Of a stretch of 64,000 nucleotides of DNA, positions 13,321 to 25,700 are shown piece after piece; positions within the stretch are counted from its first letter, which is position 1, and each line of letters begins with the position of its first letter. Below the pieces are notes generated by a model. The model searched no databases and was not told where the DNA came from. It was given only the letters and a program-made list of their open reading frames with translations. Origin of the DNA: Anthopleura xanthogrammica (Eukaryota > Cnidaria > Anthozoa > Actiniaria > Actiniidae); assembly GCA_964019055.1 (NCBI GenBank), contig OZ025220.1, positions 2,355,978 to 2,419,977 of the forward strand, in the 5' to 3' direction. The position numbers and the translations under genes are program-made.

Positions 13321-14191
13321 CATAGGAATAAGAATATATGGGTCATAATAAGCCGAAGTTTTAAAGTTGATTAATACACTGAGCCTTTAAATTCTCTTAA
13401 AAGGGAATTACAAACTTGAATGACAGGCTTGGTGTCGTTTCCATTTTTGGCTTGTTTGTTTTTTCCGCTGACGCTGATGATTCTCATATACACATGCGCA
13501 TGCTTTGTAGCACTTGCTTATCTCTCTTGATGCCAAAAAATACCATGTTTCAAAGTATTTTAAGACATAAGACCGAATAAAAACTCAATTCTGACTTTTA
13601 CCCCTAGCTGTTCTATGTATACGCCGCGAATGGGCTTTTGAAAGCACTTCCCACATGGAAAGAAATAACCATTGTAACAAAACCATCAGCGACACAATCG
13701 ACATACCGGGTGTGCTGGTCATAGCAAGGGGTTAATCATCTACGGTCTAGGGGCCGACTAACCTCTCCCTTAGGCTTCGGCCGAGCTTCCTGATCAGTCA
13801 GTAATGTCCTCCCGGGATAGCGGTGTTGGGGCCGAAATCTTCAGCATAGCCGTAAGTCCATACGATGCTTCAGCAATCGATGTCTGGAAGTATGGTCCTG
13901 GTTAATCAAGCAATAAAAAACATATTGATCTCAAAAACTTGAATCTTTCGTTTTGAAACGACAAGAGGAATTCTAAATGCGTATCTTGCTCTTAGTACTT
14001 TTTTCTGATCATACTTCAGTCCTTGCTTAGCTGGATAGATCATATATATTTTCATTTTTTTCAATGAATGTTAAAAAATGCCGCGCTTGTCAAAGTGTCT
14101 TGGACATATGAAATACTGACACTTAATTAGCAGATTCATTTCATGATTGTTTGATATATTTTTCAACCCATAGAGTACAAAATAAAACATG
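13321..14191. repeat. Conserved linker L, copy 2
   Basis: Second copy of the linker between a 20-bp array and a purine tract; nearly identical to copies 3 and 4, differing from copy 1 by scattered substitutions. No gene seen. Confidence 0.8.
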
Positions 14192-14317
14192 ATAGAAGAG
14201 AAGAAAGAAAGAAAAAAAGAAAAAAAGGAAGGAAGAAAGAAAGAAAGAAAGGAAGGAAGGAAGGAAGGAAGGAAGGAAGGAAGGAAGGAAGGAAGGAAGG
14301 AAGGAAGGAAGAAAGAA
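14192..14317. repeat. GGAA purine tract, middle allele
   Basis: About 126 bp of purines only, mostly GGAA. Open frames reading EGRKEGRK on the plus strand and SFLPSFLP on the minus strand are artefacts of the tetramer. Confidence 0.95.
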
Positions 14318-14440
14318 TCAAAAATACAAAATCATGCATACCATAAGGTACCAAACCAAAATACGGTATGGTTTTTTTCACTTACTATCAGACAGTGAAG
14401 TAAAGATCATGTCAGTGGTAGTATCATCTTCGTTGAACTG

Positions 14441-14914
14441 AGATGTATTGGGTGGGCGCATAGGAATAAGAATGTACACGAGATGGATTGGATGAACGCA
14501 TAGGAATGAGAATGTACACGAGATGGATTGGATGAACGCATAGGAATGAGAATGTACACGAGATGGATTGGATGAACGCATAGGAATGAGAATGTACACG
14601 AGATGGATTGGATGAACGCATAGGAATGAGAATGTACACGAGATGGATTGGATGAACGCATAGGAATGAGAATGTACACGAGATGGATTGGATGAACGCA
14701 TAGGAATGAGAATGTACACGAGATGGATTGGATGAACGCATAGGAATAAGAATGTACACGAGATGGATTGTATGGGCGCATAGGAATAAGAATGTACACG
14801 AGATGGATTGGATGGGCGCATAGGAATAAGAATGTACACGAGATGGATTGGATGGGCGCATAGGTATAAGAATGTATACGAAATGGATTGGATGAACGCA
14901 TAGGAATAAGAATA
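14441..14914. repeat. 40-bp minisatellite array, copy 2
   Basis: About 12 units of the 40-bp repeat, almost all of the GAACGCATAGGAATGAG subtype. It ends abruptly in AAGAATAAATGTAAACTG, where block C sequence begins, marking a recombination or insertion junction at about 14914. Confidence 0.95.
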
Positions 14915-15826
14915 AATGTAAACTGACAATGACTTCTGTTAAACAGCTCTAAAACTTTATATTTTATGACAGTAAAAATTATAATTATAGACCTAATTTG
15001 TCTAGGCGTTTTGTTTCCAAATTTCAGACCAAGTGTCATTCCCTAGAGTATCATTTCTTTTCTTAACAGGTGCACATGTGAAGACACGTGAGTATGGATA
15101 CGACTCAAACAAAGAATCTTATTCTCAAGAGAACGACACGTGGTCTGAAATGGGAAAACATTACGTGCAAGATAAACATGTCAAATTTGATACAAGTGAG
15201 CTAAATCGATATGCTTTATGGGTCGTAAGAATGCAGCCTATTCAACTCGTACATAATCAAAATGTTTAGAAAGGATGTGCTCCTTCCAAGGAAAACTTAA
15301 ATATGAATTTCAAAAATTAAGTTCAAACATCTCAGTGCATTTTTAATTGCTGTTTAAATCCGTGGAATTTTTCTTGCTCATTGAGATTAGAATAAAAAAA
15401 AATTGCGTATATTGTTATTGTTTAAAAAAAAGGTTAAAAAAGGTAAAATTAAGCTAAAAAACCTCCCAAGGGACCTAAGCCTTGTGATATAAACAAGCTC
15501 AAACTAGAATAAAATTGAACTCTACACTAGAACCCTAGTGTGTGTGTTACAATATCCTTTATCAAACCAGCTGAGTTGACCTTCAGAACGAACTCAAGGT
15601 CAACCAATCAGAATTGAGGATTCAACATTGTATTTTGATTAACATTTCCCATGTGTCCCTGCTCGGAAAATGCTAACCAAAAATAGTTGACCCATAATTC
15701 CTTTTGGGGAACACGATCAACTCAACTGGAAATTAAAGGTCTTCACAATACTGAGTAGGCTAGACTGAATAATGAATAAATTGTATGATGCCTTTACAGT
15801 ATATTGTTTTGTAATTTGAGTTAGGG
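14915..15826. repeat. Partial copy of block C right end
   Basis: About 0.9 kb homologous to 20731-21645 and 48469-49375. It contains a frame starting MSFPRVSF (15033-15269) that recurs in all three copies but with substitutions at many sites and different ends. It also contains the inverted-repeat motif CATTTCAGACCA and CACGTGGTCTGAAATGGG shared with MITEs, so the frame is more likely element-derived than a gene. Confidence 0.7.
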
Positions 15827-16010
15827 TCTTAGAATAACTGAGGAGAATCTGCAAATAGTTAGACCATCACGTGGCTCAGGTGACCTCGTTAATGGTGGCC
15901 CCATCCCTAACCAAATACAGACGTTAAAAGAGGAACACAAGTTTATCAGTTGAATAATTACTATCAAGTGTCATCTCTATAAACAAAGGTGATTTATTTT
16001 AAATATTTTA
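15827..16010. other. Unassigned single-copy stretch
   Basis: Short AT-rich sequence between a block C fragment and the TGTC microsatellite. Nothing recognisable. Confidence 0.5.
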
Positions 16011-16385
<375 letters not shown>

Positions 16386-16592
16386 ATTTCTATATAGCAG
16401 AGTTCATTGGTTGGCTGGTAGGATTCTCTCTGTGTACTGCGGTAATGGATTATCTTTCAGATATTTCTGTATATAGCTACATGTTGGTTTCACTTGTAGG
16501 TTGTTTTCCACAGCATGATCCAATGCCGCCTAAAGAGATTAACAATAACAATGATATTATCAATGTTGAACAATTAGACCTGAAGCCTGATT

Positions 16593-16898
16593 GGTCTACG
16601 AGTCAATAGCCCATGATGTTGAAGGATGAATAGGGTATTGACTCATAGACCATGAGCTGAGGGATGAATAGGGTATTGACTCATAGACCATGATGCTGAG
16701 GGATGAATAGGGTATTGACTCATAGACCATGATGCTGAAGGATGAATAGGGTATTGACTCATAGCCCATGATGCTGAGGGATGAATAGGGTATTGACTCA
16801 TAGACCATGATGCTGAGGGATGAATAGGGTATTGAATCATAGACCATGATGCTGAGGGATGAATAGGGTATTGACACGTAGACCATGAGCTGAGGGTG
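16593..16898. repeat. 38/39-bp minisatellite, 7-8 copies
   Basis: Tandem unit containing GATGAATAGGGTATTGACTC then ATAGACCATGATGCTGAGG. A one-base indel (GATGCTGA or GAGCTGA) gives 39- and 38-bp versions. The array is bracketed by ATTAGACCT and AGGTCTAAT, so it probably lies inside an inverted-repeat element. The homologous array at 44651-45310 has more than twice as many units. Confidence 0.9.
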
Positions 16899-16908
16899 AG
16901 AGGTCTAA

Positions 16909-17070
16909 TACACTACTTTGATAATACAAATTTTCTCTCTTTCCAGTTTACTCAGGGGGCCTCAGGGGGCAAAATGGTGTTGCATGGCCACATTTTGTCT
17001 CATTAATTCAACAAATTTGCCCCCTGAGTAAATGGGAACAAGACAATATTTGTATTAGCAAAGTAGTGTA
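16909..17070. mobile_element. MITE with TACACTACTTTG ends
   Basis: Terminal inverted repeats TACACTACTTTG and CAAAGTAGTGTA, with an inner inverted pair ending in CAGTTTACTCAGGGGGC. TA at both ends suggests a TA target. The second copy is at 45315-45466. Confidence 0.8.
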
Positions 17071-17083
17071 TTATTTTAGTATA

Positions 17084-17443
17084 AAATATTTGAGATATAA
17101 TGTGCGTGCTGATTGGCTGGTTACCGTGTTTATATCAGAGGACAGAGACATGGTACAAATTGTACTATATAACATGCGTGCAGATTGGTTGGTTCTGACA
17201 TAGTAGTAGCACGTCCTCGCAGCTTTTATAAAGCCAAATTATTTTATAAAAGCAATATCAAACGTCCGCTTGTATCTATATACAGTGATATAAACACTCA
17301 GGATCTGTAGAGCACTCAAGAAGTCAAAAAAACACTCAGCTACGCCTTGTGTTTCTCTACGACTTCTCTCTTGCTCTACAGCTCCCAGCATGTTCATATC
17401 ACAGTATATAGACATGTGCGCCATTTTATATTTCTTAAGTATA
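17084..17443. mobile_element. 360-bp insertion present only in block C copy 1
   Basis: Flanked by AGTATA at 17078-17083 and 17438-17443; the other block C copy has a single AGTATA at this place (about 45474). Presence/absence and direct flanking repeats indicate insertion after duplication, or clean loss. The inside contains GTAGAGCACTCAAGAAGTC-type sequence also seen elsewhere in the block; no coding region. Confidence 0.65.
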
Positions 17444-19049
17444 AACCTACTAATTGGTCAAAAAAATGAATACAAAAAAATTTGAAATTTGGTTGAAAAT
17501 CAGCCACCATTGTTTTGGCTTTCAAAATTGCACTTTTCACTACTAGTGGTGGTTTATCATTGGTTAAGAACTGTGCTTTATTAGTGAATGGGGCACGTAG
17601 CCCATGAGCTGAGGGTGAGAGGTCTAATTATTTTAGTATATACCTTCTAATTGGTCAAATAAATAGATACAAAAATAATTGAAATTTGGTTGAAAATGAG
17701 AGTTAGTCACCATTGTTTTGGTTTTCAAGTTTTGCACTTTTCACTACTAGTGGTCTACCACTAATATACCACTAGTAGCTCAGCCAATCAGATCACAGGA
17801 TTTGTGATAGACCATTAGTAAGTTTAGACTAAAATAATCAATCTCATTAGATATTATGTGTGGTATGTATGGTTGAGAACTGTGCTTTATTAGTGAATAG
17901 AGCATGGTGCTGAAGCCAGCCCCAAACCAGCTGTCAATTTTCTTCAAAGATGTGTAAGAAAACAGTGCATTGAAAACTACATATTTTTCTTTCTATATAA
18001 TAAATCAAATAAACAGCTTTTCCCATGCTCTGTTCAGTAATAAAGCATGCAGGAAGTGATGTAAGCAAGAAAGAAGTTAAAGAGAAACACAAGCCGCAGG
18101 CAAGTGCTTCTCACACTTCTTGACTGCTTTATTTGTTTATTTATTACATATGCAGCAGACAATGATAGTGACATGGTCCAAAAACAATCCATTAGAACTG
18201 TTTTGGGATATTTTGCAAACCCTAGCTGCTACAAACAATAGAATTGAATAGAGCAGACATGGCACAGTCATGGCATGGTGTGGACACAGTGCCAAATGTT
18301 GAATGTTTTCATACATGAAATGGCACTGACATGGTCACGGCAAGGTGCAGTCCGTGCTAATAATTTTTTCATATTCATACAAAAACTGCTCTAATAATGC
18401 TGTACCTTTGCTAGATGTGCCCCAAGTCCCTGTCCTCTGTGGCTGACAGGCACCTCAGTATGCCACATGTTCAAGGTATTTTTTTCTTCTTTTTCATATT
18501 CAAGAACTGCTTTATCTGTCAAGAATAGATACAAGTATTCTTATCACTGGACAACAATCATTTCTTATACAGTGGTACCTGTATTAGTTGAACACCTTTG
18601 GGAACTTTCTATATTTTTAGACCCCTTCCAGCACGTCGGACTGTAGCTCAATTTGGAGGGCAAAACAATAGGTTTCAATTCTCAGGAGATTTGAAATTGA
18701 GCTGCTCTGACGTCACGTGAAATGGGTCTATAAGTCTCTCTCTACAGCTGTATATAGGATCTATAGTCTTTGTAATGTCTATGGGTGCTAAAGTCTATCA
18801 TAGTTAATATAGTCTCTATACTCTGTATGATCATCTATAGTCTCTATAGAATCTACAGAGGGATATAGATTATTTTATTATATAGTTAGGAATTAGTACA
18901 CATGCTCTTATTGATCAAGAACTGTGCTATATTAGTGAACAGAGCACGGTTGCCGATGCCATCCTCACACGTGCTGCAAACTATGCAAAGAAGTGTAAGG
19001 AAACAGCATTGAAAAAAACTACAACAGATTTTTTTCTTTTTATATAATG

Positions 19050-19287
19050 TAATCGAGTGTTGAAAAGCAGTGAACGAGTGAGAAATTATCAACACGAGAA
19101 GATAAAATTCGTATCTCCAAGTACCCATGTAATATTCTGTTTATTATATAATTATCAATGAAAAAGAAAAGAAAGCTATTTCGAGCTTTTTTCTGCTGTA
19201 AGAAGTAGGTAACCATAGTGACAGTATTTTCACAGGTGAAAATAACATGTTATCTTCACATTATCTTCACATTTCATCGATAATCAT
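19050..19287. mobile_element. About 238-bp insertion absent from block C copy 2
   Basis: Copy 2 reads TATACATGTAATAAAACAG at about 47083 where this copy has about 238 extra bases from AATCGAGTGTTGAAAAGC to CATATAATAAAACAG. Probably a non-autonomous element that arrived after duplication. No coding capacity. Edges are approximate. Confidence 0.6.
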
Positions 19288-20304
19288 ATAATAAAACAGA
19301 TAAAACAGTTTTTCTATGATCCATTCAGTAATAAAGCACTGACTGTAGGAAGCCCTGAAAGCATGCACTCAAGAAGTGTGAGAAGGACTCAGCTCTTGCT
19401 TCTCTTCATACTTCTAGCTACATTCTTTATTACTGAACAGAGCAAGAAAAAAAGATATTTTATTTCTCTATGGATAACTGAGTGAGTGTTTTAGTTAACT
19501 ACAAGCATTCTCTACGGTATTTACAGGGTAATATAGAGAGATATCAAGAAAGAGCCACAATATCTGAGTCAATCTATGGAAGTCTCCTATGTAATGCTCG
19601 TATTACAGATATTATCTATCATTATGAAGTGGAATTAGGCTCCAAATAAAGTAATAAGGAACAAAAAAGAACCTATAAACATCAAATGGTCAGTACAAAC
19701 TTGGTTCATAAGCCACATACTTTAGACCTGACTTAAAACTCACCTTTGCCCAAGTTAATGAAGAAATAACCACCCTGTATATCGTGATTCACCTCAGTAT
19801 TACTCATTACACCATAAAATGAAAAAGATCTGTTAAATATTGATGCACGATTGGACAAAATGAACGAAAAATCGCTCGAAAAAACACGAAGCTTTGTCCA
19901 GAACATGTCACTACCACAGGGAACCCAACATCTGTCATAGCTTCAGTTTTAAGTTTTGACGTATTTCCGGTTCCAACTGCTCACAAAAACTGCTAAAATA
20001 GAGCGAAAAATGTTCTCAATGATTTAACCTCTACTTGAAGGAAGTAGAACTTTGGACAACAAACCTGTCTTGAAGAAAAAGTAAGAAAAATCTTTCTAGA
20101 ACTGCTTTCCGTTTTGTACCCGGACTGAGTCGTTTTTCCACACGTGTGACGTCACACTTAAAAGCTCTGTTGGGAAAACTTTGAGAAAATGTATATGCGA
20201 ATGAATATCTCTGGAGATCTGGCTGAACAATGAGATCCGAAGCACAAACCAGGTTTAATTGCTGACCGAAAAAAACAAAACTGGGCTACCTGTGGTATAT
20301 AACA

Positions 20305-20339
20305 AAAAAGAAAGAAAGAAAGAAAAAAAAAAGAAAGAC

Positions 20340-20410
<71 letters not shown>

Positions 20411-20412
20411 AA
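20305..20412. repeat. (AAAG)n microsatellite
   Basis: About 108 bp of AAAG with few interruptions, directly after the end motif GGGCTACCTGTGGTATATAAC. The block C copy 2 version (48124-48150) is about 27 bp. Confidence 0.93.
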
Positions 20413-20649
20413 AGAAACATATTGGGATATTTTAGAGATAGAACATTATCCGACCTACGTAATCTCCGTAGTTTATGGGCAGTCCACAGCAATTGCCGTC
20501 AGTTCTGAAGTCCATACGGCGCCTCAGCTCCGCGCATGTCTCGCCATACATGACATATGACTGACGTACGTCAACTCAAGACTTCCTGGCCTCTGTAGGA
20601 CTTTCGCCACAATGTTAATATTTTGTTTATTTCAAATCGTATTAAACAA

Positions 20650-20882
20650 AGAAATGATACTCCAAGGAATGACAAGTGGTCTGAAATGGGAAAAAATCTA
20701 TATATTATGATAACGAGCAATAGGATGAAACTAAATGTAAACTGACAATGACTTCTGTTAAACTGCTCTTAAACTTTATACTTTATGATAGTAAATATTA
20801 TAATTATACACCTAATTTGTCTAGGCGTTTTGTTTCCAAATTTCAGACCAAGTGTCATTCCCTAGAGTATCATTTCTTTGCT
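20650..20882. mobile_element. Inverted-repeat element with CAAAGAAATGATACTC ends
   Basis: Left arm reads CAAAGAAATGATACTCCAAG and then GTGGTCTGAAATGGG; the right arm (20840-20882) is its complement. Homologue at 48383-48615. A third TGGTCTGAAATGGG follows at about 20958 inside a frame that looks protein-like but is probably element-derived. Confidence 0.65.
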
Positions 20883-21742
20883 TAACAGTTGCACATGAGA
20901 AGACACATGAATATGGATACGACTCAAACAAAGAATCTTATTCTCAAGAGAACGACACGTGGTCTGAAATGGGAAAACACTACGCGCAAGATAAAGATGT
21001 CAAATTTGATGCAAGTGAGCTAAATCGATATGCTTTATGGGTCGTAAGAAAGAAGCCTATTCAACTCGTACATAATCAATTTTTTTCAGCAAGGATGTGC
21101 TCTTTCCAAGAAAAATTTAAATCTGAATTTCAAAAATTAAGTTTAAGAATCTCAGTGCATTTTTAAATGTTGTTTAAATCCATTGAATTTTTCTTCATTG
21201 GTCATTGAGATTAGAATAATAAAAATTATGCATATTATTCTTGTTTAAAAAAATGTTAAAAAAGGTAAAATTAAGCTAAAAAACCTCCCAAGGGACCTAA
21301 GTCTTGTGATATAAACAAGCTCAAACTAGAATAAAATTGAACTCTACACTAGAACCCTAGTGTGTGTGTTACAATATCCTTTATCAAACCAGCTGAGTTG
21401 ACCTTCAGAACGAACTCAAGGTCAACCAATCAGAATTGAGGATTCAACATTGTGTTTTGATTAACATTTCCCACGTGTCCCTGCTCGGAAAATGCTAACC
21501 AAAAATAGTTGACCAATAATTCCTTTAGGGGAACGCGATCAACTCAGCTGGAAATTAAAGGTCTTCACAATACTGAGTAGGCTAGACTGAATAATGAATA
21601 AATTGTATGATGCCTTTACAGTACATTGTTTTGTAATTTGAGTATATGTCTGTTTGTCTATATTTCTATATAGCAGAGTTCATTGGTTGGCTGTTAGGAT
21701 TCTCTCTGTGTACAGCGGTAATGGGTTATCTTTCCTGAGTGT

Positions 21743-21816
21743 TGGTCCGGTCGAGACTCGAACCACGACCTCCCGCAAAACAAACGGACGTTCTTACCAA
21801 CTGAGCCAACCGGGTG
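21743..21816 (-). tRNA. tRNA-like sequence (degenerate; SINE head or pseudogene)
   Basis: On the minus strand it carries an A-box-like TTGGCTCAGTTGGTAAGA and a B-box-like GGTTCGAGTCTC at tRNA spacing, and six of seven acceptor pairs form (CCCGGTT with GACCGGA). The T stem is poor and the anticodon arm irregular; GTT is the likeliest anticodon. It sits 22 bp downstream of the stop codon of CAP-Gly/kinase gene 1. A related copy is at 43941-44016. I regard it as a decayed tRNA or tRNA-derived element rather than a working tRNA gene. Confidence 0.45.
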
Positions 21817-21837
21817 ATGCATGAAATTATGGTAGAT

Positions 21838-22038
21838 TTACTGTTGGGAGTTTTCAAGTGTCTCTATGATTTCTGCCATGGAAGGACGTTCTTCTGGGTT
21901 CTGTTGTAAACATCTTCTGATCAGGTTCCTGAACAAATTGTTGGTCACCATGGCAACTTGTACGTTTCTGCGTTCTACGTCAGGCATTTCACGAACGTTC
22001 ATCTCGCACAGCAGAACTCCAAAGCTGTACACATCAAG
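21838..22038 (-). CDS. Gene 1 exon 4: kinase C-lobe
   Basis: 201 nt, 66 codons plus TAA. Preceded on the minus strand by CTCTACAG (acceptor). Begins LDVYSFGVLLCEM and contains NPEERPSMAEIIETLE, the helix F region and the conserved Arg of subdomain XI. Phase 0 start matches the CCAAAG end of exon 3. Confidence 0.88.
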   Translation of the reverse strand, partial: LDVYSFGVLLCEMNVREMPDVERRNVQVAMVTNNLFRNLIRRCLQQNPEERPSMAEIIETLENSQQ

Positions 22039-22710
22039 CTGTAGAGAAAGAGTAACATACAGTAAAAACCCGCATAAAAGAACCAGTGGATTAAGAACCA
22101 CCAGGCTGAAATTTAGCCAATGAAGCACCCAATACAGCTATTTCAAAAAGGGTTGGTGAAGGTTTTGTGGCTTGTTGCTTGTTACATACCAAGCCCGAAA
22201 TGCAGTATTGGTGATGTGAATTCAAGCAACGAAAGTCATGACGATATGGAATTTTCCTAAAATTTGTCTGCAGGTTTTTCCAGCATATTTTCTTCTGTGC
22301 TGACATTATTTACATATGAATATAATACATGTCAAGCTTGGTAACATGCAGCATGCAACAAGCAACAAAACCTTCACCAACCTTATCTGAAACTAGCTGT
22401 ATACAAGAACCACTTCACCCTGACAAACGAGACAGGTTCTTAAGTGAAAAGTATAAAGATTTAACAAACATGTTGTTCTAAGGGTCATTTGGAATACATT
22501 AAGTCAAGTACCAAATTTACTGAATCAATGAAAAATAGAATTAGTCAGTACTCAATGAGGATATTCTATCATTCAGAGGATTCTGAATAATAAGCAATTA
22601 TTGGACGGGGTTGAGCAAAATATCGTGATTTGTTAGTGGCGAGGAAGCAATTATTTGCCGATGCCGAAGGCAGAGGCAAATAATTGCTTGCAAGACACTA
22701 ACAAATCTCG

Positions 22711-22744
<34 letters not shown>

Positions 22745-25700
22745 ATCATTCAAATTATTTTTTCTAATCTTTGAGGGGCAGTGCGAGTCAAACAATAACA
22801 AAGAAGTCAGCTCATTTTTTCAGGGAAGCGAGCCATTGTCAAATACAGCGTTACTGCGCATGAGCAAACCGTTATTTGCAGTAAGATGGCTCTGCACCGT
22901 AATGCGCATGAGCAGACCGTTATTTGTAGGCAGTTATTTGCAGTTGTCTCGGCCAATCAAAATGAGGGAAAAAATAATTTGAATGATAACAATTATTATT
23001 GGTGTGATATATTGTATTAGGATATAACGATACAGCTAGGAAGAAACAACATAACAATTGCTTTTGTCTTGTAAATAAGAACCTGTTAAGAACCTACTCA
23101 GCCTGATTTCTCACTAGATACCAAATATATAAGAACCATTATACAGTCTGACTTGGGGAAATAATGGTTCTTTTATCCGGGTTTTTACTGTATTATCTAG
23201 TTTAGTGTGTGTGTTGGAGTGCATATCGACATAGCTCAACTGAAATGCAGGTTGTACCTTTGGTGATTGTCTGGACGTCTGTGCCTCAGGAGCAGAGTAG
23301 ATAACAGCACCAGGACTAACCGTCATGGACTGCTGCAGGAAGTTGGCCGTGCCATAATCCGAGACTTTGGCCCGCCAAATAGTGACGTGTTTCCATAACA
23401 ACACATTAGCACTGCTGATATCTCGGTGAATGATTGGAGCTGGATGACTGAGATGTAAGTAGTTTAACGCTTTGGCAACATCTAGCGCAGTAGTCGTGAT
23501 CTCAGGAGGTTCCAGTGGCCGATTATGTAAAACTCCTCTTAAACTAGCGTCCAGTAGTTCAGTCACAAAAAGAGGGCTTTGGTTATCGTTTGTTGCTCCA
23601 ATGAACTGCAGAAGACAAGGATGACGACATCTTGATGCAATATTCATCTCTCGTTCAAACAGACTTCTGTTGTGATCAGAGAGAATAAGGTGATGGATTT
23701 TCTTCACAGCAACTTTACATCCCCGAAATGTTCCTTCTTTCACCTCGCCCCATGCTCCGACACCAATTACGTTATCAGACAATATTATTTCATCCCGACG
23801 TACGACCCAATCACGTGTGGACTCTATAGGTCTTTGGCAGTCTTCATAGGCTTGTCGTACTGTGGTCAGCGTAGTTTCAAGTTCGTGTGATCTTTCCTCG
23901 CTGCTTTGAAGGCGACTCTCTGTTTCCTCGTGTGCCCTTCGTTCTGCAGCCAAGGACGTCTCCGATAGATTTAAACTCTGCTCTTTACTGCGAAGGCATC
24001 TCTCTGTTTCTTCTAATCTCTGCTCTTGACTGTGAAGGCGTCTCTCTGTTTCATGCAATCTTTGCTCGTTACTGCGAAGATGTCTCTCTGTTTCTTCTCT
24101 TGCTTGTCTTTCGGCAGCAAAAGATAACTCGAGTTCATGTGATCTCTGCTCGCTGCTATGAAGACGCCTTTCTACTTCTTCGCGTATTTTTCTTTCTTCA
24201 GCTAAAGATGTAACCAGTTCAGCAAAACGTCCATCGCTTTTCTGACCAATACATTCTTCTGTTTCTACAAGAAGAAATTTTAATTAACTGTAATTAATAG
24301 TTCTAAAACTCTGTGATTGGCTTACTAGATTGAAAACACTAGATCTGTGAAACAGTATTGTAATATGCAATTAGCTCTAATTTGTAGTAAATAGCTCTAC
24401 TGATTTAGTGCAAAGTGCAAAATAAATTACTGTGAGTACTCTAGTAAACGAGCTAACAATACAAAAAATACGTTTAATCGAAGTTATGTCTGTCTTAAAG
24501 TGAACAAAAACAATTTTTCGACTTTAGCGACTTGCTAAAGAAGATTTAGCGAGGGAAGATTCTTAAAATTTACGATGAAGTTTCGTGACTGAAACTTCAG
24601 TGAGAGAAAAAGTGGCCTGTAGACCAGAACAACCTGATTATACTGCAAGAATAATATTTCAGTTCCGTAGAAAACACTTTATAGAAGGTAAATTCATTAA
24701 TGTTAACTAATATTTCGTTAAAAAATGTGTAAACTAGCTGGAGAAACTCTCAGACAAGCCAAGGACGTTGCTTCGGCAAACATTGTCAGAAAAACTTGGA
24801 TAGTTTATCGTTTTTACTACATTTTAGATTTTTATCATCTTTTTCTTCATTACTTGTGAACCAAAAAAGCGATATTTGAAGCTTTGAATTTTTGTTTTTG
24901 ATCCCATTTCAAGAAAAAAGGCTAAGACTTAGTAAAAAGACTTAGTTCTTTGAAAAAAATATATTTGACGGCCAGCGAGCCTCACGCGAAGTCAAAACAA
25001 GATTCCAGTTTCATAATCATATGGATATTTTGACATTTTTATAGATAATTTATTTTAATGTTAAATGAAATATGAAAAAGGAATAGATATCACACCAAAT
25101 ATTTGCTATTTATCGGGCTTTTCCAGCTATTACTATTACACAATCGCAAAAATGATGAGCTTGTTTTTTTTTTGGATAAGCTTATGTTTTTGTAAGATAT
25201 TTCGCTCGATAATAAAGTTAAGAATAAATCTGAAAAAACTTTTCAAAGACCAACTTACTAGCAAAGAAAACTATTATCTTGTATTAATGAATGTCTCTTT
25301 TTACATGTGAAGTTCAAGTGAATGTAAGCTTAAGCTTATAATATTTTTCGACAATTTTCAGTGTAGTTCACTTTCAACCTAAAAAACTTATGACTTTGAT
25401 TACTAAGATTTGCTGAATAAAATCCTTTGTTCTATACGTGTATTCAGATGTTCTACAATCTATAATTATTTTTCTTCGAATTGAAAAGTTTTCTAATGCT
25501 TTTGAAGTAATGGTTTTTCTTTTAGTTTTTCCTTCTGGGTTCTGGTAAAATCAAAAAAAGTGGTAACGCTGTAACCAGCGTTATGCCGCGTCACACAATT
25601 GTCACGTTTTTAGCACTATATATACTATTTATGGGAGCTCCGCTTTTAGGCAGTGCCTAAATCTATATGATTTTTTGACCAATTACCGCAAACCGCAATA

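Noticed and set aside
23672..24213. Plus-strand ORFs opposite kinase exon 3
   Set aside because: Shadow frames of a well-supported minus-strand exon.
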